This document shows, in pieces, positions 22,981-33,462 of a stretch of DNA of 64,000 nt. The position numbers and the translations under genes are program-made. Positions within the stretch are counted from its first letter, which is position 1. Every line of letters starts with the position of its first letter. The notes under the pieces are model-generated. The model ran no database searches. It saw only the letters and a list, made by a program, of their open reading frames with translations, and was not told the origin of the DNA. This DNA is from Lunularia cruciata (taxonomy: Eukaryota; Streptophyta; Marchantiopsida; Lunulariales; Lunulariaceae), in assembly GCA_948567375.1 (NCBI GenBank), contig OX419759.1:56087493-56151492 (forward strand), written 5' to 3'.

Positions 22981-23052
22981 ACAGGCACAATCTGCCTTCT
23001 TTATACACTTCTTCTTCTTTATTTAAAAAAAACAAAAAATGTGGGCACCACA

Positions 23053-23950
23053 AGGAGCAAGAAGAGAATCTGGGACAAGCAGATCTTGGCCAAAATTGAG
23101 AAAGAAAGGAGAGGATTTGGTGCTTACTTGTTTAGAATTGTTGTATGCAAACTCTACAACTGCAAGACATTCATCCCAATTGATATGGTGAATGTTGACG
23201 AAGGCACAAAGCATATCTTCCAAGGTGCAATTTGCACATTCAGTTTGTCCATCAGTTGGAGGATGATAGGCTATGGACAAAGCAAGCTTGGTACCAAGTA
23301 TCTCAAAGAGGGCTTGCCAAAACTTTCTAGTGAAGCAAGGATCACGGTCAAAGATGAGTACACATGGCATCCCATGATGTTTGAATACATTATTGAAGTA
23401 GAGTTGTGCCAAGGTTGGAGCATCCATAGTATCAACTGTTGGTGCCAAATGGATTTGCTTACTAAGCTTATCCACAAACACCACAATTGTTGTGTGACCT
23501 TGTTGTGTTTGGAGCAAGGAGGTGATGAGATCTAAGCTCACATGTTCCCAACGAGTAGTTGGAATGGGAAGTGGTTGAAGGAGTCCACTCAAATTTTGGT
23601 TATTGGCCTTTTTGTGTTGAGAACCCTAACACGATTGAACAAACTCCCAAACATCTCATGTCATATTAGGCCACCACTATTGGCGTTGGAGGGTACCCAA
23701 GATCTTGTCCACTCCCATGTGACCAACTATTGGTAAATCATGGGCTTCTTGAAGACAAACAAGTCAGAGATCACCTTTGGCTGGAACATAGATCTGGTCC
23801 GTATGGAATACAAGGCATTCCTTGAAGGAGAAGGTGTTGTAATCCTTATTTCCTGTTGTCAAACAACCATGTACCATTTGGAAGAAGAGATCTTGTTGTA
23901 GAGCTAACCAAAACTTGTTCTGGACCTTGGGATCAACTGACACCATTGTA
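23053..23950 (-). pseudogene. G2 integrase N-terminal and core part
   Basis: Zinc-binding residues appear near 23,760-23,620 on the minus strand (HDLPIVGHMGVDK, then a degraded Cys pair). The core is open for 189 residues at 23,592-23,023. The first Asp region is in WEHVSLDLITSL and the second Asp in LIFDRDPCF. The catalytic Glu lies in the TDGQTECANCTLED segment, where the usual N/E spacing is kept as TE. The frame runs into the X element at 23,052. The reading is good except for stops in the zinc domain. Confidence 0.8.
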
Positions 23951-25300
23951 ATTCCGCCGTGATGAGAGGAAGAAACTTCAAATCAGATCATCGTGATAGA
24001 GCATCAAGGATGACATGGAACTGACTTGGTTTGTGCTCAAGTTTGATGTCAAAGAATTGGAGTTGCTCTTCCCATCAATGATGTCGACTCTTCATGTGTT
24101 CCAAGTGTAAGGTCTGCATCAATGGCTTGTGATCAGTTTGCATGACCAGTTGTTTCCCCAAGAGGTAATGCCTCCATACCTTGGTGGCATATACCATTGC
24201 AAGTTGTTCCCGATCTCAAGGAGAGTAATTTCTTTGAGCTGTATTTAGTTGGCGAGATACAAAGGCAATGGGATGTAGTCCATCTGGGAATTCTTGTTGT
24301 AACACAACTCTAATTGCAAAGTTAGAAGCATGAAAATCAACCACACAAGGTATAGCTCATAAGGTTGAAGAATGGGTCTTGAAGACACCATATGCTTTAA
24401 CTTTTGGAATGCTTCTTCATGCTTGGTGGTCCATTGGAAACTCAAGTTATTTCCCAAGAGGTCAATCAATGGTGCAGCCACATGAGCATAATAATGAATG
24501 AACTGTCGGTAAAAATTGGCCAATCCATTGAATGCCCATACTTCTATAGCATCCTTTGAGGTAGGCCAATCAGTAATAGCCTTGATCTTCTCTTCTTCCA
24601 TCTTGATCCCCTATGATGAGATCTTATGATTCAAGAAGGTAACCTCCTTCTACCAAAAGGCACACTTGGACTTCTTGCAATAAAATTTCCATTGTCGTAA
24701 TCGTCTTAGGACTTCTTGCACAAGATTCACGTGTTCTGCCTCTATCTTGCTATTGATTAAGATATCATCCAAGAACACCACCACGGACCAATCCAATAGT
24801 TCCTCCAACACCCAATGCATTTGATCCATGAAGACTGCTAGAGCATTAGTGAGTCCAAAAGGTAGAACTCTCCACTCGAAATACCTATACCTTGTGCAAA
24901 AGGTAGTCTCCTACACTTCCTCTCCTTCAATAGGAATTTGCCAATAGCCGCTGCAAAGACCTTGCTTGGAGAAGTAGCATGCTCTACTTAGTTGATCAAG
25001 CATGTCATTGATCTGAGGCAAGGGATATGCATTCTTCATGGTTTGCTTATTGAGCCCACGGTAATCAATACAGAAATGAAGTCTTCCATCCTTCTTTGGA
25101 ACAAATAGTACTGGTGCTCCCCAAGGAGAGGTACTATGTCATATGAAATCCTTCTCCAACAACTCTGTAAGTGTTGTTTGCAACTCCTCCAACTCCTTTG
25201 GTGAGAGCCGATAGATTGGTCTACTCACTAGAGTACTCCTTGTCAATAACTCGATCTTGAAGGGCATACCTCAATCAAAGGGTAATACATTTGGCAAATC
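23951..25300 (-). pseudogene. G2 reverse transcriptase and RNase H
   Basis: From 25,300 down, the minus strand shows the RT fingers ([39 protein letters not shown]) and palm (WRVLPFGLTNALAVFMDQM), then the catalytic FLDD in VVVFLDDILI. The connection follows (24,601-24,245, FNGLANFYRQFIHYYAHVAA) and a more decayed RNase H (24,243-23,951). Several stops lie between and within the domains. This enzyme would copy the element RNA; it is inactive here. Confidence 0.85.
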
Positions 25301-25678
25301 ATCCGGAAACACGTCCGCAAACTCTTGAATTATCCAATCAACCATTGCTTGATGAGGCTCCTGGCTCTCCTCGGATTGTTCTTGTGCAATTGGCTTGATC
25401 CATACCGTGAATACAAACTTATCTTCCTCCAAAGCTTACTCTATGGTTGCTTTATTGACAAACTTCCCTTCTAGGGACTCATCTCTCTTTCAAGCTTGCT
25501 CCATGGTTGCCTTCCTGGAAAAATTCCCATCTTGGGACTCATCTCCCTTCTAGACTCGCTCTATGGCTACCTTCTCTACAAACTTCCCATCTTGGGACTG
25601 ACTATTCTTAGGTGTCTCACTCAGAGGTGCCAGACAACCTAATCAGAAATTCCTACCTTGGTGTTGTACTTGAATTTA

Positions 25679-26035
25679 TCATTGGGTCCAATCAAATTGA
25701 ACCTTATGACCTTCAAGCCAAGGTAGACCCATAATGATATCATAGTGTTGAGGTGTCACTACAAACCTCATACACTCCAAATTCTCCTTCCCAATCTTGA
25801 AGGTAACAAGATGTGAGGTGCGGAATGCAGAACCCTTTCTACCATCCGCCATCATCAAACTACTTCCAAACACTAGCTTGATAGAAATACCCAATTCCTT
25901 TGCTACTTGCATAGACATGCAATTCTCTAAACTTCTAGAATCAACCAAAAACCTACAACCCCGATTTGATATCGTACCTTGCAAGTGAAGCAAACTTGCA
26001 TAAGTAGAGTCTTCAATCCCATTAGAACTAATCAA
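25679..26035 (-). pseudogene. G2 protease
   Basis: A 118-residue open frame ends in the typical Ty3/gypsy protease pattern (YDIIMGLPWLEGHKVQFDW). The active site reads FLVDSRSLENC, with Arg where the invariant Gly of D-S/T-G should be, so this copy would not cleave even if translated. The bases 25,301-25,678 between protease and RT are a linker with stops. Confidence 0.75.
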
Positions 26036-26333
26036 GCTCCTAATAGGTAGCTCAAAATCTCCTATTGGGATTCCTTGTTTCCTTGATCATTTTGTTCCAC
26101 AATCTCCATCTGGGCAACTTGTCAAGGTCACCCATTCCTAAGTGAGCATTCAGCAATGCAATGTCCAACTTGGTGACAATTAAAAAAACCTCCATTTTGT
26201 CATAATCTTTCTCTATCCGCTGTACCAAGTGGTCTTCGTTGGATAACATCAATCCCTATTGGTGCCGGATCTTCCATCGGTGCATAGTGTATTGGTAGGC
26301 CTTGTGTAGGTTGAGGTCGAGACCAAGTTGTCC

Positions 26334-27025
26334 TGTGAGCCGGCCTGTCTCTCACTCAGGATGAACCTCTGATGGCTATTATGGTAGCGCACCATGGACT
26401 AAGAAGGCAAGGAACCCCAACTCCATCATACTCCTCCAAGGCTAACACTCCAAGACTCAAGACATTGCTCACTAGAGAACTCAATGAGAGAGAGATAGTT
26501 GCAAATGAAAGGATGATGAGTACCTCCTCACTCCTTGTTTATATACTTGTGAAATAGTTACGTACCAAAGTTACTAATTACCGTAGTAACTCAAGTTACT
26601 AGACTAAAAGTCAAGTAAAGTCAAAAAGTAGAAAGGAATATCCATTCACATGGGCATATTCCCCTAAGCATGTGGTCTTATCTTGACCCAACCACTAAAG
26701 CAAGGATTCCTTCACATGGGCTATCCTTGGACTAAAGAAGAATCCAAAACAAAAAGGCTTGCGGGCCCAAGAGTTCTCAACTCTTTCCCCAAAGCCAAAC
26801 ACCTAGGAATAATACCAAGTCAACACACTAAAATCCAAAATAGTGGTGCTCATCTTTTCTACTTCCTCTAAAGTAAGGTCCCATCTATCTTAGCTATGAC
26901 TAACTTTAGCTAACCATGACTAATATAGAACCATCCTTTATCTCTATATAAATAATATCTCTTAAGTACTTGTAATACCAAGCTAAATATCACAATACCA
27001 CACACATGCACAAATGGGTGTTACA
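26334..27025 (-). repeat. G3 3' LTR
   Basis: The LTR is 692 bp, starts TGTGAGCCGG and ends GGGTGTTACA. It is the same length as 33,463-34,154, and I find no difference between them by eye. It contains direct TTACTAATTAC and GTAACTCAAGTTAC segments. Confidence 0.95.
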
Positions 27026-27040
27026 TTTACCCCCGGACTA
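27026..27040 (-). other. G3 polypurine tract
   Basis: On the minus strand, CCGGGGGTAAA lies immediately before the 3' LTR start and 34 bp after the gag-pol stop. That is the expected place for the plus-strand primer. Confidence 0.6.
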
Positions 27041-27073
27041 AGTTTTCACTTTGTCCTCAAAGTGAAGGTCTCT

Positions 27074-30000
27074 CTACCTTCTATGGTACATCTTCAACTT
27101 ATCATGGTTAATCCTATCAAAGTGTCTTCCTCCCAACTCCTTGAGATCATAAGTGTAATTTCTCCACACCTTCTCTACTATGAAAGGTCCAAAGTACTTA
27201 GGCAAAAACTTCTTTTGTACTCTCTTGAATCGAATGGAATCAAACAACATTACCCAATCACCTTCTTTGAAAGGCTCCACCTTCTTCTTGCCTTGCCTCT
27301 TGTCATAGCTCTCCTTTTGTTTCCTTTGGGCTTGCTCCACTCGAACCATAGCAACTGCTCTTGCCTCTTCCAACTCCATGAGTTGATCCTTCCTTGACTT
27401 CTCTGCATCACTTCCTTGTGCTTTCTTCAATCTCCTATGAATGCTTTGGAAGGTAGGAAGATCAAAGTGAATAGGTAAGGTAGACTCAATACCATACACC
27501 AATTGGAATGGAGAATATCCAGTGGAAGTCTTCATGGTTGTCCTATACTCCCACAAAACTGCATGAATCCTCTTGTCCCAATGATGTTTAGCCCCCTCCA
27601 TTTCTGCATCTTTGGCCAACATCATGCACAAGGTCTGATTGGTTCTCTCTGCCAAGCCATTGGAATTTGGCTTATAGGATGTAGTTACTCTATGTGTGAT
27701 AGAGAAATGTCGTAGCATGGCTGTAGTAATGCTTCCTGTAAACTCTCCTCCTCTATCAGAAACTAACTCCAAAGGGCATCCAAACCTAGTGATAATGCGT
27801 TCATAAAGAAATCTACCCACTTCATCTTCATTCTTGTCCCTCAATGGTCTAGCCTCAACCCACTTGGTAAGGTAATCAGTAACTACCACAATGTACCGAT
27901 TGTTCCTTGGGGTTCTATTGAGAGGTCCTACAAAATCAATTCCCCACTTCTCAAAAGGTCCTAGCAATGGAATTGATCTAAGTGGTGGAGTGGATGTAGA
28001 CTTTCTAGCAAAAGCTTGACAAACATGACAAGTTTTGCAATAATCAAGACAATCCTTGAAAATCCCTCTCCAATGGTAACCTGCATCTAGAATCTTGAAA
28101 GCAGTCACCTTTCCTGCAAAGTGTCCTCCACATACTAAACCTTCATGAAACTCCTTTATGAGTAGGATAGACTCTTCCTTACCCACTGCTCTTCGAAGTA
28201 GACCATCTGCTCCTTGGTGAAAAAGAATATCCTCCACCATTGTGTAAGGTCTAGATCTTGCTGCAAGGGCCTTCCTCTCCCTAGCATGCATCCCTTCTGG
28301 ATAGTTACCTCTTGTCACAAAATCCACAATCTCCTTATACTCCATTGGAATCTCTTGAGTGACTGAGATTGTCATGAGCTCCTCATCCGGGAAGGAATCA
28401 TCTACTGGCTCATCTCCATCATGATCATAGGCTCTAGATAACAAATCAGCATTTGCATGTTTCTTTCCTGGCCTATCCTCAATTGTGTAGTCATACTCAG
28501 ACAAGAGAATCATCCACCTTGCTAGTCTCCCTTCAACATTAGGCTTGTTGAAGATGTACTTCAAAGCCTTGTGATCCGTGACAATTGTGGCTTTCCCTCC
28601 AATCAAGTAGTGTCTAAACTTCTTGAGACCAAAGATCACTGCCAACCCTTCTCTCTCTGTGACAGAATAGTTCTTCTCTGCTGAAACCATCTGCCTACTA
28701 GCATAAGCTATTGGATGATCATGCCCATCTTGGTCTAATTGACTAAGAGTGCATCCTATAGCTACATTAGAAGCATCAGTGTAGAGGATGAAAGGCTTAC
28801 TCCAATCAGGTTTAGCAAGAATTGGAGCTACAACAAGGGATTGCTTGAGCTCCTCAAAAGCTTTGAGAGCCTCCTTGTCTTCCAAAATCACCATGTAATC
28901 TACACCCTTCTTCATGTAGATGGTCAATGCATAAGCCTTGTTGGAAAATGAGAAGATGAACCTCCTATAGTACCCAACCATTCCCAAGAATTGGCGTAAC
29001 TTTGTCAAGCTTGAAGGGAATGGAAGGTCTGAGATTTTCCTCACCTTCTCAGGATCAACTGCTATTCCATCCTTGGAGATGATGTGCCCCAAAAGTAGAC
29101 CTTCTTCACATCCAAAAATGCACTTCTCTGGGTTGAGTGATGCATTTGCCTCATCCAAGCGTTGCAAGACTTTGATTAGGTGCTCAAAGTGCTCCTCCTT
29201 GCTCCCATAGACACAAAAGTCATCAATGAAATCTCTCACAAATTTCCCAATGAAAGGTTCAAATACCTTGTTCATGAACCGTTGGAATGTGGCTGGAGCA
29301 TTGCAAAGCCCAAAAGGCATGACCTTGAAAGCGTAAGTTCCCCAAGGTGTGGTGAATGTGGTGAGTTGTTGATGCTCTGGTGCAATCTTGATTTGGTTAT
29401 ATCCACTATAACCATCTCCAAAACTGTACCTCTCATGACCTGCAACCTCCTCCAAGATCTCATCAATGAATGGCAATGGGTAGTAGTCCTTCTTGGTAAC
29501 AGCATTGAGCTTCTTGTAATCCACACATACCCGAAGCTTGCCATTCTTTTTCTTCACAATGACAATTGGAGACACCCATTCTGAATTCTCCACCTCAAAG
29601 ATAAATCCAGCCTCCTTGAGCTTATCAATCTCCTCCTTCACAACCAAAGATATTGGTGGGCTAATGCGACGTTGCTTTTGGCGGATTGGTCTTGCATGTG
29701 ACTCCACCTCTATCTTGTGCTCCTCCAAGGTGACTTCCTTCAAATCCTTGTTACTAAAAGCAAACACATGGATGAACTTGCGGAAAATCTCCTCAAATCT
29801 CACCTTCTCCTCCTTGGTAACATTTGGGCCATACTTGAGGGTAGATAACCTTCTCTCTACCTCCTCAAGTGTCAATGGTGATTTATCTGGGTCCTTCAAA
29901 ACCTCTGGCTTAGGTGCAAAATCCATAGCACACAAAGGATACACATCTGAATCAGATTCAGATTCATCCTCCTCCGTGGAAGTCTCCTCTTCCATGCTTG

Positions 30001-31900
30001 TGTCCACACCTGAAGCTCCTCCTTCAGAATCAGATTCCCAATAATCAGAAGATGGGGTATCTGAATGTGAGGTGTTGGTGGTGTTAGTCACAGGAACAGT
30101 GACTCTATGGTTTGATGGCCCAATCCTTAAGTACCCTTTGTGCCATCGATCAGTTGTGCGTGCTGCTCTCAACCATGGCCTCCCAAGAAGTAAGTCATAG
30201 CTTGAATCCTTCAAGACTTGGAAAGTCATGAGATTTTGAACTCCCATAACTGAAACTACCACCTTATCCATCACTCCTACTGGTCGAACTTGTTGCTTGT
30301 TTGCCATGCTCACCACAAATGTTGAAGCTCTTGAGGGTATCATACCCAACTTCTTCATCAACCTTTCTGACATGGCATTCACTGCTGATCCTCCATCAAC
30401 CAATGCATCCTTGATGTTGTGACCATTCACTCTCACATCAATCTTGGAGGCATATTCACAAGCTTCCCATGGTGCTGGCTTGGCATCCACCACCCCCATT
30501 GATATTGGAACTTTTGCCTTCTTCTTCTTCTTGCTCCTTGTAGAACTCAAACCACCTCTAAGCTCCTTTCTCAAGGTAGGGTTCAAAGCAATTAATTGGC
30601 CCACTGTGATGTTAGCCTTGTGACTACCAACATCCTCCAACACATTGTAGTTCCATTGTTGCTTGGAGATCAAGAAGTCCTCCATCCCCAACTTCTTCCT
30701 TGGAGTCTTTGTTGTTGATGGTGTTGAGGTGCGAGTGCTCCTAGTAGACATAGGAGTATCCTTGCTTGAAGTAAATCCTTGAGAAGAGTGAACATCCTCT
30801 GCAAAACGAGCTCTCTTCTTCTCTTGTGCCAAAAGCTCCAAATTAAGACCCTTGGAGTTTGAGCACTCTCCCTTCTCATACTTGCTCTCAACCACATCTA
30901 TGGATGCTATCCCCTTACCTTTGTTGGGATTAGGAGCCACTTGGGTTTCACTACCTCCCTCTTTCCCTCTATTGGCTCCCTCATAACCCCTTCCTCCATG
31001 GTAAGTGGAATTTGGGCAATTCCTTTGGATATGGCCTCTTCCTCCACAACCAAAACAATTTCTATCATTGAAATTGTTGGCTGGTTGGCCTCCTCTATAT
31101 GGATAGTTTCCATAACTCCTAGGTCCTCTCCCTACATTCTGATCCACCTCTCTCTTCTCCCATAGTTGCACCACATTGATCTTGAGATCCGCAAGTTGTT
31201 CTGTGATGGTTTGGAGTGGATCTTTTGGTGGAGGTGCAAGAATTGGAGCAACTACTACTTGTGGTGCAACCCTTGTCACCAAAGTATCATAAGTTCCACC
31301 ATACTTGTAGCCTTGAGGAGGATGCACAACCTCCTTCACCACCAAATCACTCTCATCCCCTTCCAAACTCTCCTCCATACGAATTGCGATCTTGATAGCT
31401 TCAACCTTGGAAGAAGGTTTCTCATATCTCACCTTGCTTCTAATTTGTGGTCTCAATCCTCCCACAAAATTCTTGGTGAGCATGGCCCCTATGCCAATCA
31501 TTGTAGTCTCCACATCATCCCCACCCTTCCTCAACACTATGCGAAATCTGGACTCCAACTTTTCCACTCTTTCCACATAGACCCTCACTTTCTCTCCATC
31601 TCCTTGCTTGAGAAATGTAACCTCACTCATCAATCTCTCATAACTCTCATCAGGAAGAAAGTTCTCAATGAGTGCTGAAGTCAAAGTCTCCCAAGACTCC
31701 TCTTTCCCCTCTCTCCTCTCTCTCTTTTGGTATTCTGACTCATACCATGTAAGTGCTGCATCCTCAAAGAAATCTGGTAATAATGAGGCCCACTCATTCT
31801 TCCTCCTCTCATTATTTCCTATGCAAGCTCTCTTGAAGTCTCTCACAAAGGCCTCCACATCTTTTCCATCCTTGCCAAAGAAAACCGGAAGTTTCCCCAT
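27074..31900 (-). CDS. G3 gag-pol polyprotein (1,608 residues)
   Basis: One uninterrupted frame starts at ATG 31,900. The gag domain is about residues 1-230 (FVRDFKRACIGN, WYESEYQKRERREG). A CCHC knuckle CFGCGGRGHIQRNC lies near 282. The aspartic protease is near 497-510 with ALVDGGSAVNAMS, the D-G-G-S variant common in plant elements. The RT has MPFGLCNAPATFQRF and the catalytic FIDDF near 888. RNase H starts at FILYTDASN near 1,038. The integrase has its HHCC near 1,250-1,290 (HFAGKVTAFKI, CKTCHVCQ). Its catalytic residues are Asp in GIDFVGP (about 1,318), Asp in SDRGGEF (about 1,380) and Glu in NGLAERTNQ (about 1,415). It ends without an obvious chromodomain. All key residues are present, so it could encode every activity the element needs. 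Confidence 0.95.
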   Translation of the reverse strand: MGKLPVFFGKDGKDVEAFVRDFKRACIGNNERRKNEWASLLPDFFEDAALTWYESEYQKRERREGKEESWETLTSALIENFLPDESYERLMSEVTFLKQGDGEKVRVYVERVEKLESRFRIVLRKGGDDVETTMIGIGAMLTKNFVGGLRPQIRSKVRYEKPSSKVEAIKIAIRMEESLEGDESDLVVKEVVHPPQGYKYGGTYDTLVTRVAPQVVVAPILAPPPKDPLQTITEQLADLKINVVQLWEKREVDQNVGRGPRSYGNYPYRGGQPANNFNDRNCFGCGGRGHIQRNCPNSTYHGGRGYEGANRGKEGGSETQVAPNPNKGKGIASIDVVESKYEKGECSNSKGLNLELLAQEKKRARFAEDVHSSQGFTSSKDTPMSTRSTRTSTPSTTKTPRKKLGMEDFLISKQQWNYNVLEDVGSHKANITVGQLIALNPTLRKELRGGLSSTRSKKKKKAKVPISMGVVDAKPAPWEACEYASKIDVRVNGHNIKDALVDGGSAVNAMSERLMKKLGMIPSRASTFVVSMANKQQVRPVGVMDKVVVSVMGVQNLMTFQVLKDSSYDLLLGRPWLRAARTTDRWHKGYLRIGPSNHRVTVPVTNTTNTSHSDTPSSDYWESDSEGGASGVDTSMEEETSTEEDESESDSDVYPLCAMDFAPKPEVLKDPDKSPLTLEEVERRLSTLKYGPNVTKEEKVRFEEIFRKFIHVFAFSNKDLKEVTLEEHKIEVESHARPIRQKQRRISPPISLVVKEEIDKLKEAGFIFEVENSEWVSPIVIVKKKNGKLRVCVDYKKLNAVTKKDYYPLPFIDEILEEVAGHERYSFGDGYSGYNQIKIAPEHQQLTTFTTPWGTYAFKVMPFGLCNAPATFQRFMNKVFEPFIGKFVRDFIDDFCVYGSKEEHFEHLIKVLQRLDEANASLNPEKCIFGCEEGLLLGHIISKDGIAVDPEKVRKISDLPFPSSLTKLRQFLGMVGYYRRFIFSFSNKAYALTIYMKKGVDYMVILEDKEALKAFEELKQSLVVAPILAKPDWSKPFILYTDASNVAIGCTLSQLDQDGHDHPIAYASRQMVSAEKNYSVTEREGLAVIFGLKKFRHYLIGGKATIVTDHKALKYIFNKPNVEGRLARWMILLSEYDYTIEDRPGKKHANADLLSRAYDHDGDEPVDDSFPDEELMTISVTQEIPMEYKEIVDFVTRGNYPEGMHARERKALAARSRPYTMVEDILFHQGADGLLRRAVGKEESILLIKEFHEGLVCGGHFAGKVTAFKILDAGYHWRGIFKDCLDYCKTCHVCQAFARKSTSTPPLRSIPLLGPFEKWGIDFVGPLNRTPRNNRYIVVVTDYLTKWVEARPLRDKNEDEVGRFLYERIITRFGCPLELVSDRGGEFTGSITTAMLRHFSITHRVTTSYKPNSNGLAERTNQTLCMMLAKDAEMEGAKHHWDKRIHAVLWEYRTTMKTSTGYSPFQLVYGIESTLPIHFDLPTFQSIHRRLKKAQGSDAEKSRKDQLMELEEARAVAMVRVEQAQRKQKESYDKRQGKKKVEPFKEGDWVMLFDSIRFKRVQKKFLPKYFGPFIVEKVWRNYTYDLKELGGRHFDRINHDKLKMYHRR

Positions 31901-32129
31901 CTTAACCCCTCACTATCTTTCTTTTCTCTCAAATATTTTTTTTTTTTTCTCTCACTCTATTACTAATAGAGTATATACATGACTAACACCATCTGAGAAT
32001 AATCCACTCTAGGGAACACAAAAGGTTCAGGTTGCTCCAAGATTTCTATAGCAACATCAAATCCTAGAGTGCATATTAATCTAACTCTCATGGATAGTTT
32101 ATCCATAAGTTGAAAGATTATCTCCATCA

Positions 32130-32579
32130 CTAATCTTGAGAACTAGCTGATGAAGGTGGTAGTATTTCTGTAGCTGTACTAAGACTCTCTCCAAGATCCT
32201 TCACCAAAGTTTCCAAAAGTGCTTTTACTCCACTACACTCATGTCCTTTTGGAAGTCCTTCAACTCCACAAACCTCACACAACTCCTTGGTCTTAGATCT
32301 TCTCCCTCCCAATCTTGGTGAAGAAGGTCCAACATGCAAACCCAAGTCAAGTAAGCTTCTCCTTTCCCTCAATCTCTTGCTCTCAAAGGTCAATGGACAT
32401 GAACTTGCCTTATGTCCCTTCTCTCCACATAGAAAGCACTTAGACTCACTCTTTCCTCCAAGTGGTGTAGGTTTTTGGATCCTCTCAACACTCTCTTCAA
32501 ATTCTATTGTAAACTCTCTTTTCCTCAAATCCACCCCTACAATCACCTCAAACCCTTGGGGAACCTTGCATAATCTCAA
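32130..32579 (-). CDS. Extra zinc-knuckle frame in the G3 leader
   Basis: A 149-codon open frame lies upstream of gag-pol within the 1.56-kb leader. It has one canonical CX2CX4HX4C knuckle (CFLCGEKGHKASSC) and a second Cys/His cluster (CEVCGVEGLPKGHEC). A basic region (RLRERRSLLDLG) and a Leu-rich C-terminus follow. The frame has no Met: it opens with TTG directly after an in-frame TAG. A separate upstream frame (32,764-32,576, 62 residues, starts with Met) overlaps it in the -1 relation, so access by frameshifting or splicing is possible. The second knuckle-containing protein is not part of the standard Ty3/gypsy plan. Expression is unproven. Confidence 0.5.
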   Translation of the reverse strand: MRLCKVPQGFEVIVGVDLRKREFTIEFEESVERIQKPTPLGGKSESKCFLCGEKGHKASSCPLTFESKRLRERRSLLDLGLHVGPSSPRLGGRRSKTKELCEVCGVEGLPKGHECSGVKALLETLVKDLGESLSTATEILPPSSASSQD

Positions 32580-33439
32580 TTTCTACTCTTGATGACCCTC
32601 CATGTTCCCCAAGATGAATCTAAACACTCAAACATGCTTTTTGTTGATCTCAAACTTCTCATGCATGAGATCTCCACTCTGCAGAATTGACCCTTCCTCA
32701 CAATGTCACTCAAATCTCCCAACCAATATGTCACAGTCCTCTTAAATTTTCCACACTTAATCACAACTCCAGGGCGTCCCTCCCTGCAAAATTTCAGATC
32801 TTTTCATTGAGCCATTTGGCCTAGACACCTTTCTATTCAGCACCCATATTTCAGATTTGGTCTGAAAACCACCCCCCTCACTTCAAAAACTCATAACGCC
32901 CTGCGCAAAAACGATCTCTCTGTAATTTTTGTGGCAGCGGGTAGGATACAATGCACTGAATTTTTTTCAAAATTTTCAGGACGATTCACTGAAAATTGAA
33001 GAAATGGCAGACTCTGTACAATTTTCCAGAGAGCATGCAGTTGCGGGAGCACTTTACCCTATCACCTTTCAAAAATTCTAGCCCAGTGCGCATAGAAGCT
33101 CTCTCAATAATTTCAAGTGTGCTAATTGAAAGATAACCCAAGCTATCATGTGTAGAAATCTCAAGTCCAGATCTCAAACTTGAGATTTTGCCCAAAATCA
33201 CCTTAATCCCCAAAATCTGCAATCCACCTCACACAATCTCTCCAATTCCTCTCATGTGTACAAGATGTACAAAATCACCTCAAAGACATCAAAATAAACT
33301 ACAGGGTATACAAATGGATCTTGGTTCTCTAACATAAGTTCAGCCCTCTCCTCTCCAATGTTCTCTCCAAGTGAGCTCTCATAGCCTCCTTCTGCCTAAT
33401 GTAGAATTGGACGCGGAACATTATCTTGCCTTCTAGAGA

Positions 33440-33462
33440 GGTCTCGGCAACGGAACCAAAAA
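33440..33462 (-). other. G3 primer binding site candidate
   Basis: Directly after the 5' LTR, the minus strand reads TTTTTGGTTCCGTTGCCGAG. TGG plus CCGTTGCCG resembles the primer site complementary to tRNA-Asp that many plant Ty3/gypsy elements use, with a few differences. Position supports the call; the tRNA identity is uncertain. Confidence 0.55.

Larger units (their letters stand above)
19282..23052 (-). mobile_element. X element copy 3 (long form) with perfect 5-bp target duplication
   Basis: The element begins TGTGACAACC at 19,282 and ends GGGCACCACA at 23,052. It is flanked by AGGAG on both sides (19,277-19,281 and 23,053-23,057), inside the G2 integrase. At 3,771 bp it is the longest copy here. 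About 780 bp at the left end are non-coding and conserved in all three copies. The remainder, on the minus strand, carries coiled-coil protein frames from about 22,693 to 20,061. No LTR pair, reverse transcriptase, integrase or transposase motif is visible. The TG...CA ends and 5-bp duplication fit insertion by a retroviral-type integrase, perhaps supplied in trans; a DNA transposon with tiny inverted ends is the alternative. Confidence 0.8.
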
